Positions 1 to 10,816 of a DNA stretch of 64,000 bases are shown piece by piece. Source of the stretch: Roridomyces roridus (Eukaryota > Basidiomycota > Agaricomycetes > Agaricales > Mycenaceae). The translations under genes and the position numbers were made by a program. The notes under the pieces were generated by a model. The model saw nothing but the letters and a program-made list of their open reading frames with translations. It did no database searches and had not been told where the DNA came from. The stretch is from assembly GCA_029378245.1 (NCBI GenBank), contig JARKIF010000017.1, positions 186,001-250,000 of the forward strand. Reading direction: 5' to 3'. The first letter of the stretch is position 1. Each line of letters opens with the position of its first letter.

Positions 1-479
1 CTTGAGATCCATTGAGCTCTAGGATATTCACCGGGTACACCCTATAGCTATCAGCTGTCACCACTTGAATTTTGGAACGACGAACAATACAATAACACGA
101 CTACCACTGACGTGCATTCTGCGATTCTGTAAGCGACAGTAGCAGTAGCAAGAGGAAGAAAGAAAGAACCCACCCTGATCAACGAGAAGACCTTTAGATC
201 TGTCCACCTCGTCGTCACTTTCTCCGCCCTCGTTCTCATCCAAAAAGTAATTCAGTGTTTCGAAAGAGTGGAGATGCGGGAAAACCGAATTAAGGCGGGC
301 TACGAGCGCTCAAAAATCAGCAAAAGAAAAATCGGGGTCTCATCAGGATTTTGTCGACTATGCGACGAAGGCGGCAGGTTGTTGAATCTTCCGGACGTCG
401 AGCAGTGGAAATGAACAGTCTTTCCCTGGACGTATTGGAGTTACATAGTTCTCTTGTGGCAGGGAGCGAGCCCCCCAAA

Positions 480-780
480 AGATTTACCTCACGCTGCACG
501 ACCTAGCCTCGAGTCGAACGAGGACCTCGACTTTCACGGAATCACTGTGCGCAATCGTATCTTGATTCAAATCTGTGCCAGTTAGCTCTGAAGATGTGGG
601 GCTTGAATCCAGAGACTACCTGTAAGAGCTGCTCGTGGACTGTGACTACTTACTAGACTACACTAGATCCAAAAAGAGGACGAGCACCCATTTAGTACCT
701 GACCTCGGATCGAACGAGGATCCCCGCCAAAGATGAATTCACGGCTCGAGCCGTTATCCCGAGGGTATAATCAAGATTGA
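480..780 (-). other. Two decayed tRNA-like T-arms
   Basis: Two minus-strand T-arm hairpins with perfect 5-bp stems and a TTCGANT loop lie at 507-523 and 703-719. Both have the B-box of a tRNA, but I find no matching acceptor strand upstream, so neither is a complete tRNA. The first also has a D-arm-like stretch and a possible His-type anticodon (GTG) upstream. I read them as tRNA remnants. No gene is seen elsewhere in 1-1279. Confidence 0.4.
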
Positions 781-1279
781 ACGTGCATTTGATAGCAACC
801 CACGCAGCTGGTGCGGCTCAATGTGTCAAACATGCCGAATGATTCGGCGAGCGAAAATTCCCACGGTTGCAAAATTAAGTTGGTTGAGCATTCAACACGC
901 TGGGGCATGCAACAAACCAGTACAATGGCACGGACTGAAAGTGAGCAGTGCTCATGTACGTCAGAGGCCCTCGTTCGAGTCGTGGTTTTGCGGCTAGGAC
1001 AAGTACACGTATTAACCTGGAACATTTCTGGATTGAATTCACGGATTTGCTTTCTGCATATGACGGCCCACCAATGCCAGTCCGACTGTCCGAGTGGATA
1101 TGAGAGGAGTGCTTCCCAGTCGCGCGGACCATGCCCCAGGTGAGCTGTGTTTGGCAATGGCGGAATGGAGTGCTCGTTATTGACCCATGCCGCTGTCCTG
1201 GACAATGAAAAGGGATTCGAACTAAACAGAAGTCACTTTGGAATCAGATTACACCTCTAAAGAAAAGATACGCCCCGAT

Positions 1280-2235
1280 TCACGACAGTTTAATCATGGG
1301 GTACATTGGGAAACCGGTAGCCGCGTCGCCAGATGCATTGACACCTCCCGCGTCAACTTTTCCAGCACCCACGATGACGTCCCTGACAACCTATGTGGAC
1401 ATTATTGACTCTCTGCGAACACCGAAGACGCATCAGCTTTGCAACTGACCTGGAATCCGTGATGTTCGTAAATGTCCCGAGCCCGTGGAGTCGTGGCTTC
1501 GAGGGTGAAGACGGCATTGGGAGCATGCTTGAACCCTTCCCGGAGGAGCATCGACATGTACCCTGGGGGGTTATCACAAAAGAGGACAGTACGTTGTGTG
1601 TAAAGAACGAACCTTTTCCTTGGAATTCGGGATCAACGGCCGCGACCTGTAAATACCACGAATCGTCGGGACTTCCGGGGAGTTTGTGCAGAGCGTATCC
1701 CTCCTCGAGGACATGTTCACTAGACTGGACTAGCTCCGATATGCGCTATATACAGCATCAATGGCCATCGCGGAGAAAGGGAACAGGGTACCGTCAAAGA
1801 ACCCAGACCCCAACCCATGAGAACAGAGAGCAATCCCATCCGAAGAGCGCTGAAAGTAGACGGGGACTTCTTGCCACCAGTGATAGGAGGACGCCATATC
1901 GCCGAAGCTATAATTTTGTCTGCCCCATTGGCACCACCGGACAGAACGACGACCGTGATCCGAGCACCCAGACTCCAAGATCGGCGGATGAGAAACCTGA
2001 GAAATTTGGTTTGATTGTTCCGCCTTGAAGCATCTTTACTATCCGTGGTCAAGGGCTGCAGGACACGGTGAACACACGTGCGATACTAAGACGTGACGAC
2101 TGGACGCACCGTGTTTGCTTGTGAGAAGAACGTCTGGGGAGGACTTGCGATGAACGCGCGTTGGTTCAAGGCAGCCAGCTCGTCCAGATCCGTCACGGTG
2201 GCAACGCGAATGTGGACTGGAGGTTGCTCAGACAT
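1280..2235 (-). CDS. GNAT-superfamily N-acetyltransferase, 5 exons
   Basis: Spliced model complement(1280..1390,1450..1562,1613..1745,1792..2055,2110..2235), 248 codons plus stop, all introns 46-59 nt with GT-AG ends. The product begins MSEQPPVHIRVATVTDLDEL, the usual start of a GNAT fold, and exon 3 into exon 4 carries beta4/motif A (YLQVAAVDPEFQGKGYM), where the acetyl-CoA pyrophosphate loop is expected as Q-G-K-G. A later TPRARDIYEHHGFQ segment is the typical C-terminal GNAT helix and strand. It should transfer an acetyl group from acetyl-CoA to an amine; the substrate cannot be read. The motif position that is usually G or A after GKGY is M. The model has no internal stop, and the start is the first ATG of the GNAT frame. 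Confidence 0.82.
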
Positions 2236-2589
2236 GGTGAGAGTCAAGAAAAAGAGAGAGAAATCCCCACGAGCGTCCATTTAAACGCCGTCTCCGAGTC
2301 GTTGGGTATCTCCGCCGAATGCCGGCCGAGTTTGTTACAAGTGTACTCGCCCCGTGCTGCCCACCTGGTATCCGCGGCTGATTGATTTTTCTCTTCGGAA
2401 AAACGTATGTTGAGTTCGGGAAACCTCCGATACTTTCCCCCGAGCTGGGTTTATCGAGGAAGTAGTTGGAGCTGTTGTAATGATGATGACTGGTTATGGG
2501 ATGGATCTGATTCCTGCATCCGAAGTCACCGAAAACTGGGAGTCCACAGCGCCGCACGGTACAGGGATGAGTGCTGGTGAAAAAAGAAC

Positions 2590-3830
2590 GCTACACCTAC
2601 CTGTCTATGCCTCCCCCGGGACTTGAACCCTCGACAGGCGACTCCGATTCCCCACGGTGACATCCCAAAGTTCAATCGATGAATAAGTGGACGAGGACGG
2701 CTCGATACTCTCTGCACACTGTGGAATTCATCCTGTCCAGAATGGCACGAAAAGAACCTGAGCCTGCCATCGAGCAAGAGGGAAGAAAGGATAAACAAGA
2801 ACCGATCGTCGAACTTGCCCTTAATAGTAGACCACTTTGGGAGACTCGAACCCCGCGCACACTCCGATTCAACGAGCAGCAGAAAAATTTGATCTTCACA
2901 ACCTACATGATTGCAAAGGGAATCGAACCCGGTTGCCTGATACTTTTGCATTCACAACAAACTGCTCGGGCTCCCAACACGAATGGCCAAGCTTGACGCG
3001 AGTTCAACGTTGAATCCACTACAAGGCTAGTAGCACACCGACTGGCGTTCGACCTGGGAATTGTGTGAGCCCATAAAGATAAAGATGCGAGGTTTCGAAC
3101 GGTGAATGTACATGTACTTTGACGCCGACGCGAAGCGCAGGGTTGGCAGAAAGAAGAAAACAGTATGTAGCAGAATCACCACAAGACCGGGGAAGGAATC
3201 GAACCCACTCACCGGTTGTGCTGAAAGTCTTTCGACATGGGTTCCACAGTGAACGCTCACAATCGACGCACAACCAGAACTCGAAACGCGGGGAATGGGA
3301 GTGGCACTACCCTTCGCGCGACGGTCCCTGTGTCGATATCGGGTAAAAGCCAAACAATCGAGCGTATTGGCACTGCACACCGGCCGAAATGCAGCAGCGC
3401 AAAAAAGAGTGCAGTCCCGTCAGACCGTACTGCGCGTAGAGGGAATCGAACCCGCTGGCGGCAAGAATTGTGAATTGTGAATTGAATCGCCGTTCCGGGA
3501 CTGCGGCGTTTATCATCGTAAGTAGATGTGTTAATCAACACCTCAGTTTCAAGGAGAAATCGAAAGAAGAGGACGCATACCGCCGATGGAATGGAACCAT
3601 ACGCTTGCGGAGCGAAATACGAGTCAGCGCCGGGCGTGGTAAACCGTTTGGATGAGTACGTTAAATCAAAGGCCGCCGTGGATTCGGCATCCATGAAATA
3701 GAGAACAAATGGACGGGAGAGACAGGTGGGTGTGTTCTAACGCACGAATCGCCACTCGGAAAAAAGTGTTGCGGAGCTGACCACCAGGAAAGTCTGCCCA
3801 GGGAGTCATTCGAACCCTGCTCCTCTGGGA
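2590..3830 (-). other. Cluster of minus-strand tRNA-like T-arm motifs
   Basis: About seven minus-strand B-box/T-loop motifs of the form GGTTCGANTCC occur near 2610, 2838, 2918, 3193, 3441, 3583 (weak) and 3800. Several have nearby remnants of an anticodon loop, for example Cys-like GCA near 2940 and Gly-like sequence near 3460. In every case the outer T-stem pairs or the acceptor stem fail to match. They look like different tRNA genes decayed in place, not copies of one element. No protein gene is seen here. Confidence 0.4.
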
Positions 3831-3919
3831 GCATATGCACAGAAAGTTGAAGTCATAACCATTCTATTGGTAGTTAGCCATGTATATTATTCGGTATCTC
3901 TCCAAAAATCGACGTACTT

Positions 3920-5206
3920 TTACACCAACCCGAACATCCTGCCGATAGCATCCTGCACACCCTCCAAGCTACCCACCCCGTGCCCCCCCTGGTGCGTCTT
4001 GATTAGCACCATCTCCTCTCCTTTCCTCTGCAAGGTAGAGATTGTTCCCCAATATGGGATTTCTTGGACGGCTACGGAGGGCTTGGAAGTGGATGAGAGA
4101 AATGTATCCCAGAGCTCATCGGCGTGTGTGTGAGAGACGATTGGGTCGTCTTCTGTAAGCCGAGATGGGAAAACAGAGCAGAAGAGAGGAAGGGTAACAT
4201 ACCAGCATGTGCAATGAGAATCGGTAGGTCGAGTTGCTAGAAGAAAGGGTGACTCAGTGCGCTAGGGAATGAGCAGATGAACTCACGGGTACGAGCCCGA
4301 CGGTATTGAATGGATGCGCAATGAACGAATCAATCAATCCTGTCGGGCGTTACGTCAGTACTGGTAGAAAAAATGACACTCACTCGTCACGAACGGCATG
4401 CCCGCCACGGGCCATAGCAAAGGCACGAAGCCAAACAGCTTCGTCTCATACATCACCCTCCGCATCGACGCAAACGGCGATAACAGGACCATCCCGCGCG
4501 GACGAATTCCTTCCGCACCAAGCGAGGCAGCGAGGAGGGCAGCGAAATTCGTGCCCAGACTGGTCCCTAGGATAAGGACGTCCCGAGGCACGGCGCCTTG
4601 CCACAGGAGCCAATCGAAAGCCGTGCGGGCGTCCTCGGCCACACCAGCAAGAGATGGCGTGCCAGTGCTGTCACCGAACCCACGGTAGTCAAGCGCAAGG
4701 ACGTTGACGTCGAGCCGGGAGGTCAGCGCGGAGCAAAGCAGGACACGGAAGTGGCGAGCGCGGTGTCCGTCTTTGCCGTGTAGAAAAAGGATCGTCGGAC
4801 GGAGTTCGAGAGCGGCACGTACGTCGAGGGTTGTGTTATCTACGGGTGGGAAGGGTAGCGTCCGATGGTACGAGTCAGAGGCGATAAACCATGCGCCGAG
4901 CTGCGTAGGTGGTGTGCCCAGATTGAGGTTTATGGCTTTGCCGGCTGTTTTTGGCGTTCAAAGTGTCATGTGAGTTGGAGAAAAGACGAACGAGCGATTC
5001 CAAATACTTCTGGCCTCGTAAAGTCCGTCGGCGTAGCGAAGAAGCCGGGGTGGTGACCAAAGACGAGGCTGCCGACGCAATCAGGAAGGTGACACGGGCG
5101 AGCTATCAACGGACTGTGTTTGCAGGAATGGAATCGTCACGGCGGCGAGAACGACGACGTAGACAGCCACGGAGGAAACGAGCCACTTGGCGGAAAGCAA
5201 GAGCAT
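3920..5206 (-). CDS. ABHD12-like serine hydrolase with N-terminal signal anchor
   Basis: Six exons, complement(3920..4152,4203..4236,4287..4339,4384..4944,4992..5068,5115..5206), give exactly 350 codons (349 aa). Residues 8-27 form one hydrophobic segment, a signal anchor. The alpha/beta hydrolase core follows: HGKDG oxyanion region at 112-116, nucleophile elbow GTSLGT with Ser185, LLSPFASMRRV lid region, acidic EDDP at 273-276, and His330 in HQGGHG. The order and the LGAWFIASD and LDYRGFGDS blocks match fungal relatives of monoacylglycerol lipase ABHD12. A membrane-bound lipid or lysophospholipid hydrolase facing the ER lumen is inferred. All introns are 44-51 nt. The gene looks intact. It is flanked on both sides by tRNA-like debris of opposite orientation. 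Confidence 0.88.
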
Positions 5207-5223
5207 CACACTGATACCATCAT
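5206..5223 (-). promoter_or_regulatory. Upstream mini-ORF overlapping the start codon
   Basis: A five-codon uORF (M-M-V-S-V-stop) precedes the hydrolase start, and its TGA shares one base with the main ATG (TGATG). Such overlap is known to permit termination-reinitiation, so translation of the hydrolase may be modulated. Whether the uORF lies in the transcript is not shown by the sequence. Confidence 0.5.
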
Positions 5224-5389
5224 GATCACGTCAGACTCGGACAACAACAGCCGAAACGAGCTGATTCCCACGGTTCAAGGATTTCAACATCATGGACCCT
5301 TTGAGTCATGTTCTCGCCGCCTCTACTTACTCCCAGGGAACGTTTACAATCTACGCAACTCAAGTCCTGGGTCACACAACGCTGGCTCA

Positions 5390-6330
5390 ACGATTGCCAT
5401 CAAATTGCAAATCTCCCGTGGGTTCGACTCCCTCGACAGCTCTGGGGTATGCTGACTATGGTCTTTCTACCAATTTTTTATGCAAAGCAGCCTGGATTCA
5501 ACCTCAAACGATTCCCAACACATATTATGGCAACGGTGTTAGTTTTTTCAGCCCGATTCCAAACACGTAAGTAAGTGACTGCTTCATCTCTTGTGCTCAG
5601 TCACAGCAACATACTCAATACCATATCCCAGTTCCGCATGACGCTTGAGCATAGAATTTGTGATGTACTTACTATGCGCTGAGATCGGGTTCGACTCCTG
5701 GTGCGGCGGTAAAAATTCCTCCCAACCCTTTTGTCTCTGGAAAAATATTCGGACTCGTGCGGAAGTGCTTGGTGTAAGTATTCCCATAGGATCAAACTGG
5801 GACTTTGGGCACGCACACTCACTGCATTTTCCAGGTACCATCCGCCAGTAACCAGTCCAAAGGCAGTCAGCACCAACTGAACTTCAACTCCACCCCTGTC
5901 AGGCTTGGCGAGGGTTCAACTCCCCGTGCCTCATAATTCCCCGAATGGGTCATTTTTTGTCCGCCGTGTCCCAACCAAGCCTCACTTATTTGTGGTAGCT
6001 CGTAGGTGGCAACTCAGAGTCAACTAACAGGTCCGTTGGAGATAGTTTGCTTGGGATCGGGGTTCGATTCCCCATATCCGAGTTGCGGGGTTAGACGATA
6101 ATACTTTTTCAACAAGCAGCTGATGATGTTTTTCCCCTGGGCCCCCTGATTGCTCAAATGCGTGCATACTTCAAAGGTTGTCTTGAACTGTGTTAGTTAA
6201 GCTTGACATTAAGTAGACAATTGTCAATTGACAGATCCAACAGCAAGAATGCACAAAAAGGTGAGCAATTTTCGTCAAAATCAATCCTCCTAGGGGTTCG
6301 AACCCCGAATTGCTCAACGTAAGACGGAGG
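5390..6330 (+). other. Cluster of plus-strand tRNA-like T-arm motifs
   Basis: Five plus-strand B-box motifs occur at about 5419, 5685, 5910, 6058 and 6294. The first has an A-box-like TGGCTCAACG and a Cys-type loop ATTGCAAAT upstream, which makes it the clearest decayed tRNA-Cys. None folds into a full cloverleaf. Orientation is opposite to that of the cluster on the other side of the hydrolase gene. No protein gene seen. Confidence 0.4.
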
Positions 6331-7568
6331 CTACGTGAACCCAACAGCAAACCAATCCACAATCCTTGTCGTAAGACTTCCCACCCTCTTTTCCCCTGCA
6401 AAGAAATCAAGAAACGGATCCTCATGCAGCCCACCCTCCTGCACCACCAGCTCCACAGCCCCCGAATGCGCATGCCTCTTCAACTCTTCAGCAAATCCAA
6501 CGATGTCATCCCTCAACCCTTCATCCTCCCCAGCCGTGATGAGAATATTCCCAACAACCTCGCCAATCCCTTGGAACCAAAAGCTAGGAGCTTTGCCGGG
6601 TTCAGCAAACGAATCATGTTCCTCGGGAAAGCCGTTTCGGACGATCCGGCCCCACTCTGCTGACGACTTCCTCAGCAGGGTGTCCTTCCCATCATTCTCC
6701 ATCCAAGATGGCGAGTCAGCGGACATGCTAACCCACGGTGAGATGGCACAGATGCCGCGAATGGGGGCGGGGATCTTTATTTCGGGCAAGGTAGAAGAGG
6801 GGTGGAGGATGTGCGAGACGAATTGGAAAGCGAGGTTCCCGCCGGCGGAGTCGCCCGAGAGCTGGAGTCGGTCGCAGGAGACGCCAGAGGCGAGGAGGAA
6901 TTCTGTAGCCAAGCGGAGTTGGTTGAGAGGCGTTGGGAAGGTGGCGAATGGGGCGAGGGCTAGATGTCTTGTCAGAAGAGTTGAATGACGGAGGTGGAAT
7001 ACACGCACAGTATTGCAAAAGGGCAATACCGACCGGCATGTCCCGCTTTTCCAACTCAACCTGGATGTATCTGTAAAACGCAAAGATGTAATCCGGAGCA
7101 GGGAGCAAGTAGCCCCCGCCTATGGAACATTGTCAACTTCGAATAGAAGGAGGCAGTTGAATTCGTACCATGCAACACCAGAATAACTCGATCCAGGCTT
7201 TTAGGGCCTATCCACAACAACTTAGCGTCGCCCCCGAGCTCATCGACCTCCATAGAAGCCCGTGCTGCTTTCGACCATCTCTCGTAAGTCCCGGACGTGG
7301 TTCCCAAGAGATATTTCATTTGCTGCAAGTTCGAATTCGACGCGATGTACAGAAGTGCGTGGTCTCCGAGGCGGCGTCTGAGAGACTTGGGCGTCCGACT
7401 GAATAGGTGGGTGAGGGCCTTCCATAATAGGACGATGGCTGGAGTCATGATGAACGTCAGTGTGTGTAAGGGGTTGAAGCACTTACGCAGAGGGAGTAGA
7501 GCTGCCACCAGCCCTGAAAAGGAGGTCCAAGACAGCTCCCCGTACTTCGGTTTGCTTGGGAGTGCCAT
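6331..7568 (-). CDS. HSL-family alpha/beta hydrolase (steryl/arylacetamide esterase-like)
   Basis: Four exons, complement(6331..6959,7009..7119,7169..7438,7487..7568), 364 codons. The N-terminus has a hydrophobic segment (about residues 18-35). The hormone-sensitive-lipase signature is complete: oxyanion motif HGGGY at about 117-121, nucleophile GDSAGG with Ser192, acidic segment ITAGEDEGLRDD and catalytic His in EGGLHEDP. WIGPKSLDRVILVLHGGG is typical of fungal members. It should hydrolyse short-chain or acetyl esters, possibly at the ER membrane; the substrate is not readable. Intron phases and exon-1 length (82 nt) are the same as in the broken paralogue at 13.5-14.8 kb, so the two came from one duplication. 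The exon-3 boundary is exact to about 2 nt. Confidence 0.87.
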
Positions 7569-7607
7569 GAGAGAGTCGGGATGTGGCAGTTCTCATGCCG
7601 GGGCTTC

Positions 7608-8081
7608 TTATTTGCTTCTTATATGAAGATAGTGTGGCAGATTTGTCAGCGGGACGGGAAAGAGAACATAATGCCGTTCTTTGAATTCGATCCGTGACGG
7701 CGTTTTCGGATTTCCACCATCTAGATCAACACAAAAAGTTGAGGACGCATGAGTGAATTTGAAATGCGTTAATTGAACTAACCCGCATGGAACGCACCGG
7801 ACGATATGATATCCACGGGCAGCTCGGTGGGCACTGGGAAGGCGACGGATTGGTGATAGGACAGCTTTATGAGCTGAGATAGATTTCAGAAGCTGTGAAT
7901 GGCGAAAGACGAATGTTTGAAACGGGTCCAGCTGGGTTTCGAGCGCTGGAATATGATCGGTAGCACGGGATTCTGCTGCGTCGGGACAGACAAGGAGATG
8001 AGCGATGGCGGCCGGGAAGATGGGGAGATCAAGGAACACAAAGTTGAAAGGAAGGACGTCTGGTTCTCTTGAGCTTTGCAT
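7608..8081 (-). pseudogene. Truncated F-box gene, N-terminal part
   Basis: The frame encodes an N-terminal helix ending HKAVLSPIRRLP, the usual lead into an F-box in agaricomycete F-box proteins. Directly after it the frame shifts: the F-box-like TELPVDI continues one frame away, with about 7 extra nucleotides at the join. A donor-like GTTAGT follows, but no LRR-type C-terminus is found. I read this as a decayed 5' fragment of an F-box gene lying between the hydrolase and an intact F-box gene. Confidence 0.4.
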
Positions 8082-8361
8082 TGCGATAGCTTTTTATTTG
8101 TGATCGAAGTACAGTAACGGTGGAACGGTGGATGTCCATTGTCAATCTCTGGACGGCAGTGGCAAAATCACGCACCTGGATGAGACCTTGATGAGACCTG
8201 CGGCAAGTGTAAGGGCGATCTGGGGTTGCTGAGCCGTGGAATTTACGCGTCATGGGCGGAGACAGAGTAATTCAAGTCAGAAAAACGCGAGAAGAGAAAG
8301 AGGTGGTGACCGCCACCGTGACTGATCTCATCAGGACGACTCTTACTCACAAACCACCACC

Positions 8362-10035
8362 ATGATTTGTGTCTCCTGCCAGTGTGCTCTACCACCGGAT
8401 ATTCTGCCCATGCTGCGCGAGAATCAAGCGCTCCTCGATACACTGCGATCCCCGTACACGCCTCCCGATCATAGATCCCATTATCTATCAGCGATCGCCG
8501 ACTCCACCGCCGCCCTTGCCCAGCACGACGCCGCGATAGCCGAGGTAGAAGCAGAACTGCAACGGATGCGCTGCGATCGTTCCATCGTTCAAAGATATCT
8601 GGATGGATGTAGCGCCGCTTTAGCTCCCGTCAGGAAGCTACCCACAGAGATTTGGTGCAACGTCTTTGCGCGTTTGTCTGTCCATTGGACAGAGCCACAC
8701 CTCCAGGGGACCGAGCTGAAAAGTTTGGCGAAGTGGAACTTGCTACAGGTCTCCCTGGTTTGCAGCCGTTGGTACCAGATAGTCGTTGGGACTCCCGCAC
8801 TCTGGTGTGACATCAAGATGCGAGGTTTTCAGTGGCCGAAGGACATACAGAATCAACTTTTTCGGTCCATGCTCCATCTACTCAAATCATCCCTCCAACG
8901 CGCCTCATCCCATCCGCTGAAAATCGCCATGCCCTGGTTCTATCACACAATGTCCGAATCCGTTGAGCAACCGGTCCTCCAGCTGCTCGTCAACAAGTCG
9001 CAGCAAATCATAATGTCCCCTGCGGACCTGCACCTTCTCAATTTGACTCCCAGGATCCGAGGAAATCTCGATCTTCTGGAGGAGTTGACGCTGGACTATG
9101 GTGCTGCTACAGCCGGTTCAGCTGACATCACTGTTTTCGAGGCAGCCCCCAAGTTGACCCGTGTGCGCTTAATTCAGACGGTTTGCTGTCCCCGACCTCC
9201 ATGGAGTCAGCTTGAAAGGTTGGCCGTGGAGCGTGTCGGTTTGCAGCATATGAAGCATCTGGTCGCGAAAATTCGGCATCAAGTACAACTTGACCAGTTC
9301 GATGTGGCAACACGTGTAAACCCGAACTACCTTCTCTCTGTGCTTCCATCCACGCTCATCTGCCACATGTCTTCGCTGGTCATCGAGTTCGACGCACCAT
9401 GGACAGATGTGGATATAGCCACCCCGAATCTCGGGCGCCTTTTCAGTTGCATGACGCTCCCCCACGTACAAACGCTGTCGCTCCTTTCCCATCGGAGAAT
9501 TCCCATACGGTGGCCCAAATCGGAATTTAGAGCGCTTTCAATGCGCTCCTCATTCCGGGACACACTCCGGGTCCTCGAAATTCCGGACATCAGCATTTCC
9601 ACAGAGGAGCTTATACATGTTCTGGTCGACATGGCATCCCTCGAGCGTCTTGTCATTTCGGACTTTTGGCATCGTTTCCATTGGGAGCCTCCGCAGAACA
9701 TTCTGATCACAAATGCGCTCTTCCGCCGACTCCGTCAAGGACGAGGTGTCGCACCGGATTCATCGCTTCCTCGCGGCGACGACCGTCTCGTCCCGAGGCT
9801 CAAACACCTCCACTGCAATACCCTATTCAAGTTCAGCGCCCAGGCGTATTTCGAGTTCATCTTATCTCGCATCGACTCTATATCCACCGGACCACCATTC
9901 GAGGTGACTTTGCGTAGACTGGGCCCTGCCACGGTGGGCGATTTAGACCCCAAAACACTCGGAAAGTTGTGGGATTTGGTTGGGCAGGGAAAACTCCGTT
10001 TTGGACTATTGGACCCTGAATTCAACCACGATTGA
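8362..10035 (+). CDS. F-box protein, single exon, 557 aa
   Basis: One uninterrupted frame from ATG 8362. A CxxC-containing N-terminus (CVSCQC) is followed by a coiled-coil-like stretch (about 45-75) and an F-box-like segment (KLPTEIWCNVFARL at about 92-105, then LVCSRWYQIVVGTPALW). The rest resembles degenerate leucine-rich repeats. F-box proteins recruit substrates to SCF ubiquitin ligases through Skp1. Agaricomycetes carry hundreds of these genes and most have unknown targets. The ATG directly follows a purine-rich context and no upstream in-frame ATG exists. Confidence 0.8.
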   Translation: MICVSCQCALPPDILPMLRENQALLDTLRSPYTPPDHRSHYLSAIADSTAALAQHDAAIAEVEAELQRMRCDRSIVQRYLDGCSAALAPVRKLPTEIWCNVFARLSVHWTEPHLQGTELKSLAKWNLLQVSLVCSRWYQIVVGTPALWCDIKMRGFQWPKDIQNQLFRSMLHLLKSSLQRASSHPLKIAMPWFYHTMSESVEQPVLQLLVNKSQQIIMSPADLHLLNLTPRIRGNLDLLEELTLDYGAATAGSADITVFEAAPKLTRVRLIQTVCCPRPPWSQLERLAVERVGLQHMKHLVAKIRHQVQLDQFDVATRVNPNYLLSVLPSTLICHMSSLVIEFDAPWTDVDIATPNLGRLFSCMTLPHVQTLSLLSHRRIPIRWPKSEFRALSMRSSFRDTLRVLEIPDISISTEELIHVLVDMASLERLVISDFWHRFHWEPPQNILITNALFRRLRQGRGVAPDSSLPRGDDRLVPRLKHLHCNTLFKFSAQAYFEFILSRIDSISTGPPFEVTLRRLGPATVGDLDPKTLGKLWDLVGQGKLRFGLLDPEFNHD

Positions 10036-10816
10036 AGGTACTTGGGCTCGATTGGATTGGGCGTGCTTATACTGACTTGTGTTCCAGTACCCGCAGAGCC
10101 AACTCAATTTTTCTTGACATCTGGTAGCCGATGCAGTCCTCAGCGCAACTCAGACTGAAAGTATTATTTAATTTGCGCGCTTCACTGTATTCTTGGGGTC
10201 GTCCGAGTGTCTTTCACGACCGTCGCATACCCAATGCGACCTCTTTTGCGCTCTCAGCCTCTCACCCAGACTCAACGGTCTCAGCCACTTACCGATACAG
10301 CCCGGCGATCTGCGCCACCATGAGAGAGAGCGTGAGTTTATTCAGTGTCCCTTGTAGGCGTCGGGGAGCAACGTCCGGAGGACAAAAAGAGAATGCCAGC
10401 CAAATGCCGGCTCCTTCCCACGATCCAGGTTGCGCTCGGGCGGAGGAGATTAGAGGAGGAAATGTTCAAACTCGGTTTACACGGTCGACAGTGCCACACC
10501 AGCAGACAAGTTGTGACGATGCCAACCGAGATGTCAGATGACTTCTTCTCTGCGCCTGATGATGATGGTGCGGGTCAAGATTCGGCTGGGCATCAGTGAT
10601 GCCAAGTCCTTTGGCCACGTGGTAAACGCTACTGTTTGTTCCACTCAAGTTCCACTCATTCATTTTCGCCTCCGGTGTGCCACCACAAAAGCCCTCGCAG
10701 GCGGCAGCACCCTCTTCTTCAATACTGGTGGTACTAAAAATGGGAACTTCCGTGTGTCTCAGTGCATCTGGCTCATTTCAGGGCTCATCCAATCCAGAAT
10801 CCAGAATGCAGATACA
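10036..10816. other. Intergenic spacer between two F-box genes
   Basis: No convincing gene. The frame of the next F-box gene is open upstream to 10538, including an ATG there, but the encoded sequence is unlike the family and lacks codon bias. I take it as promoter/5' UTR. Confidence 0.5.

Noticed and set aside
811..1205. Protein-coding frames on both strands in 0.8-1.2 kb
   Set aside because: Overlapping frames on both strands with no family resemblance, splice context or codon bias.
1393..2028. 211-codon plus-strand frame
   Set aside because: Lies antisense to the GNAT gene exons, which are far more convincing; a shadow frame.
2590..6330. Functional tRNA genes
   Set aside because: B-boxes and some anticodon-like loops are present, but no acceptor stem pairs and T-stems are often mismatched.
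10538..10816. N-terminal extension of the F-box protein at 10.8 kb
   Set aside because: Frame is open but its sequence is not protein-like, and family members start at MS near 10817.
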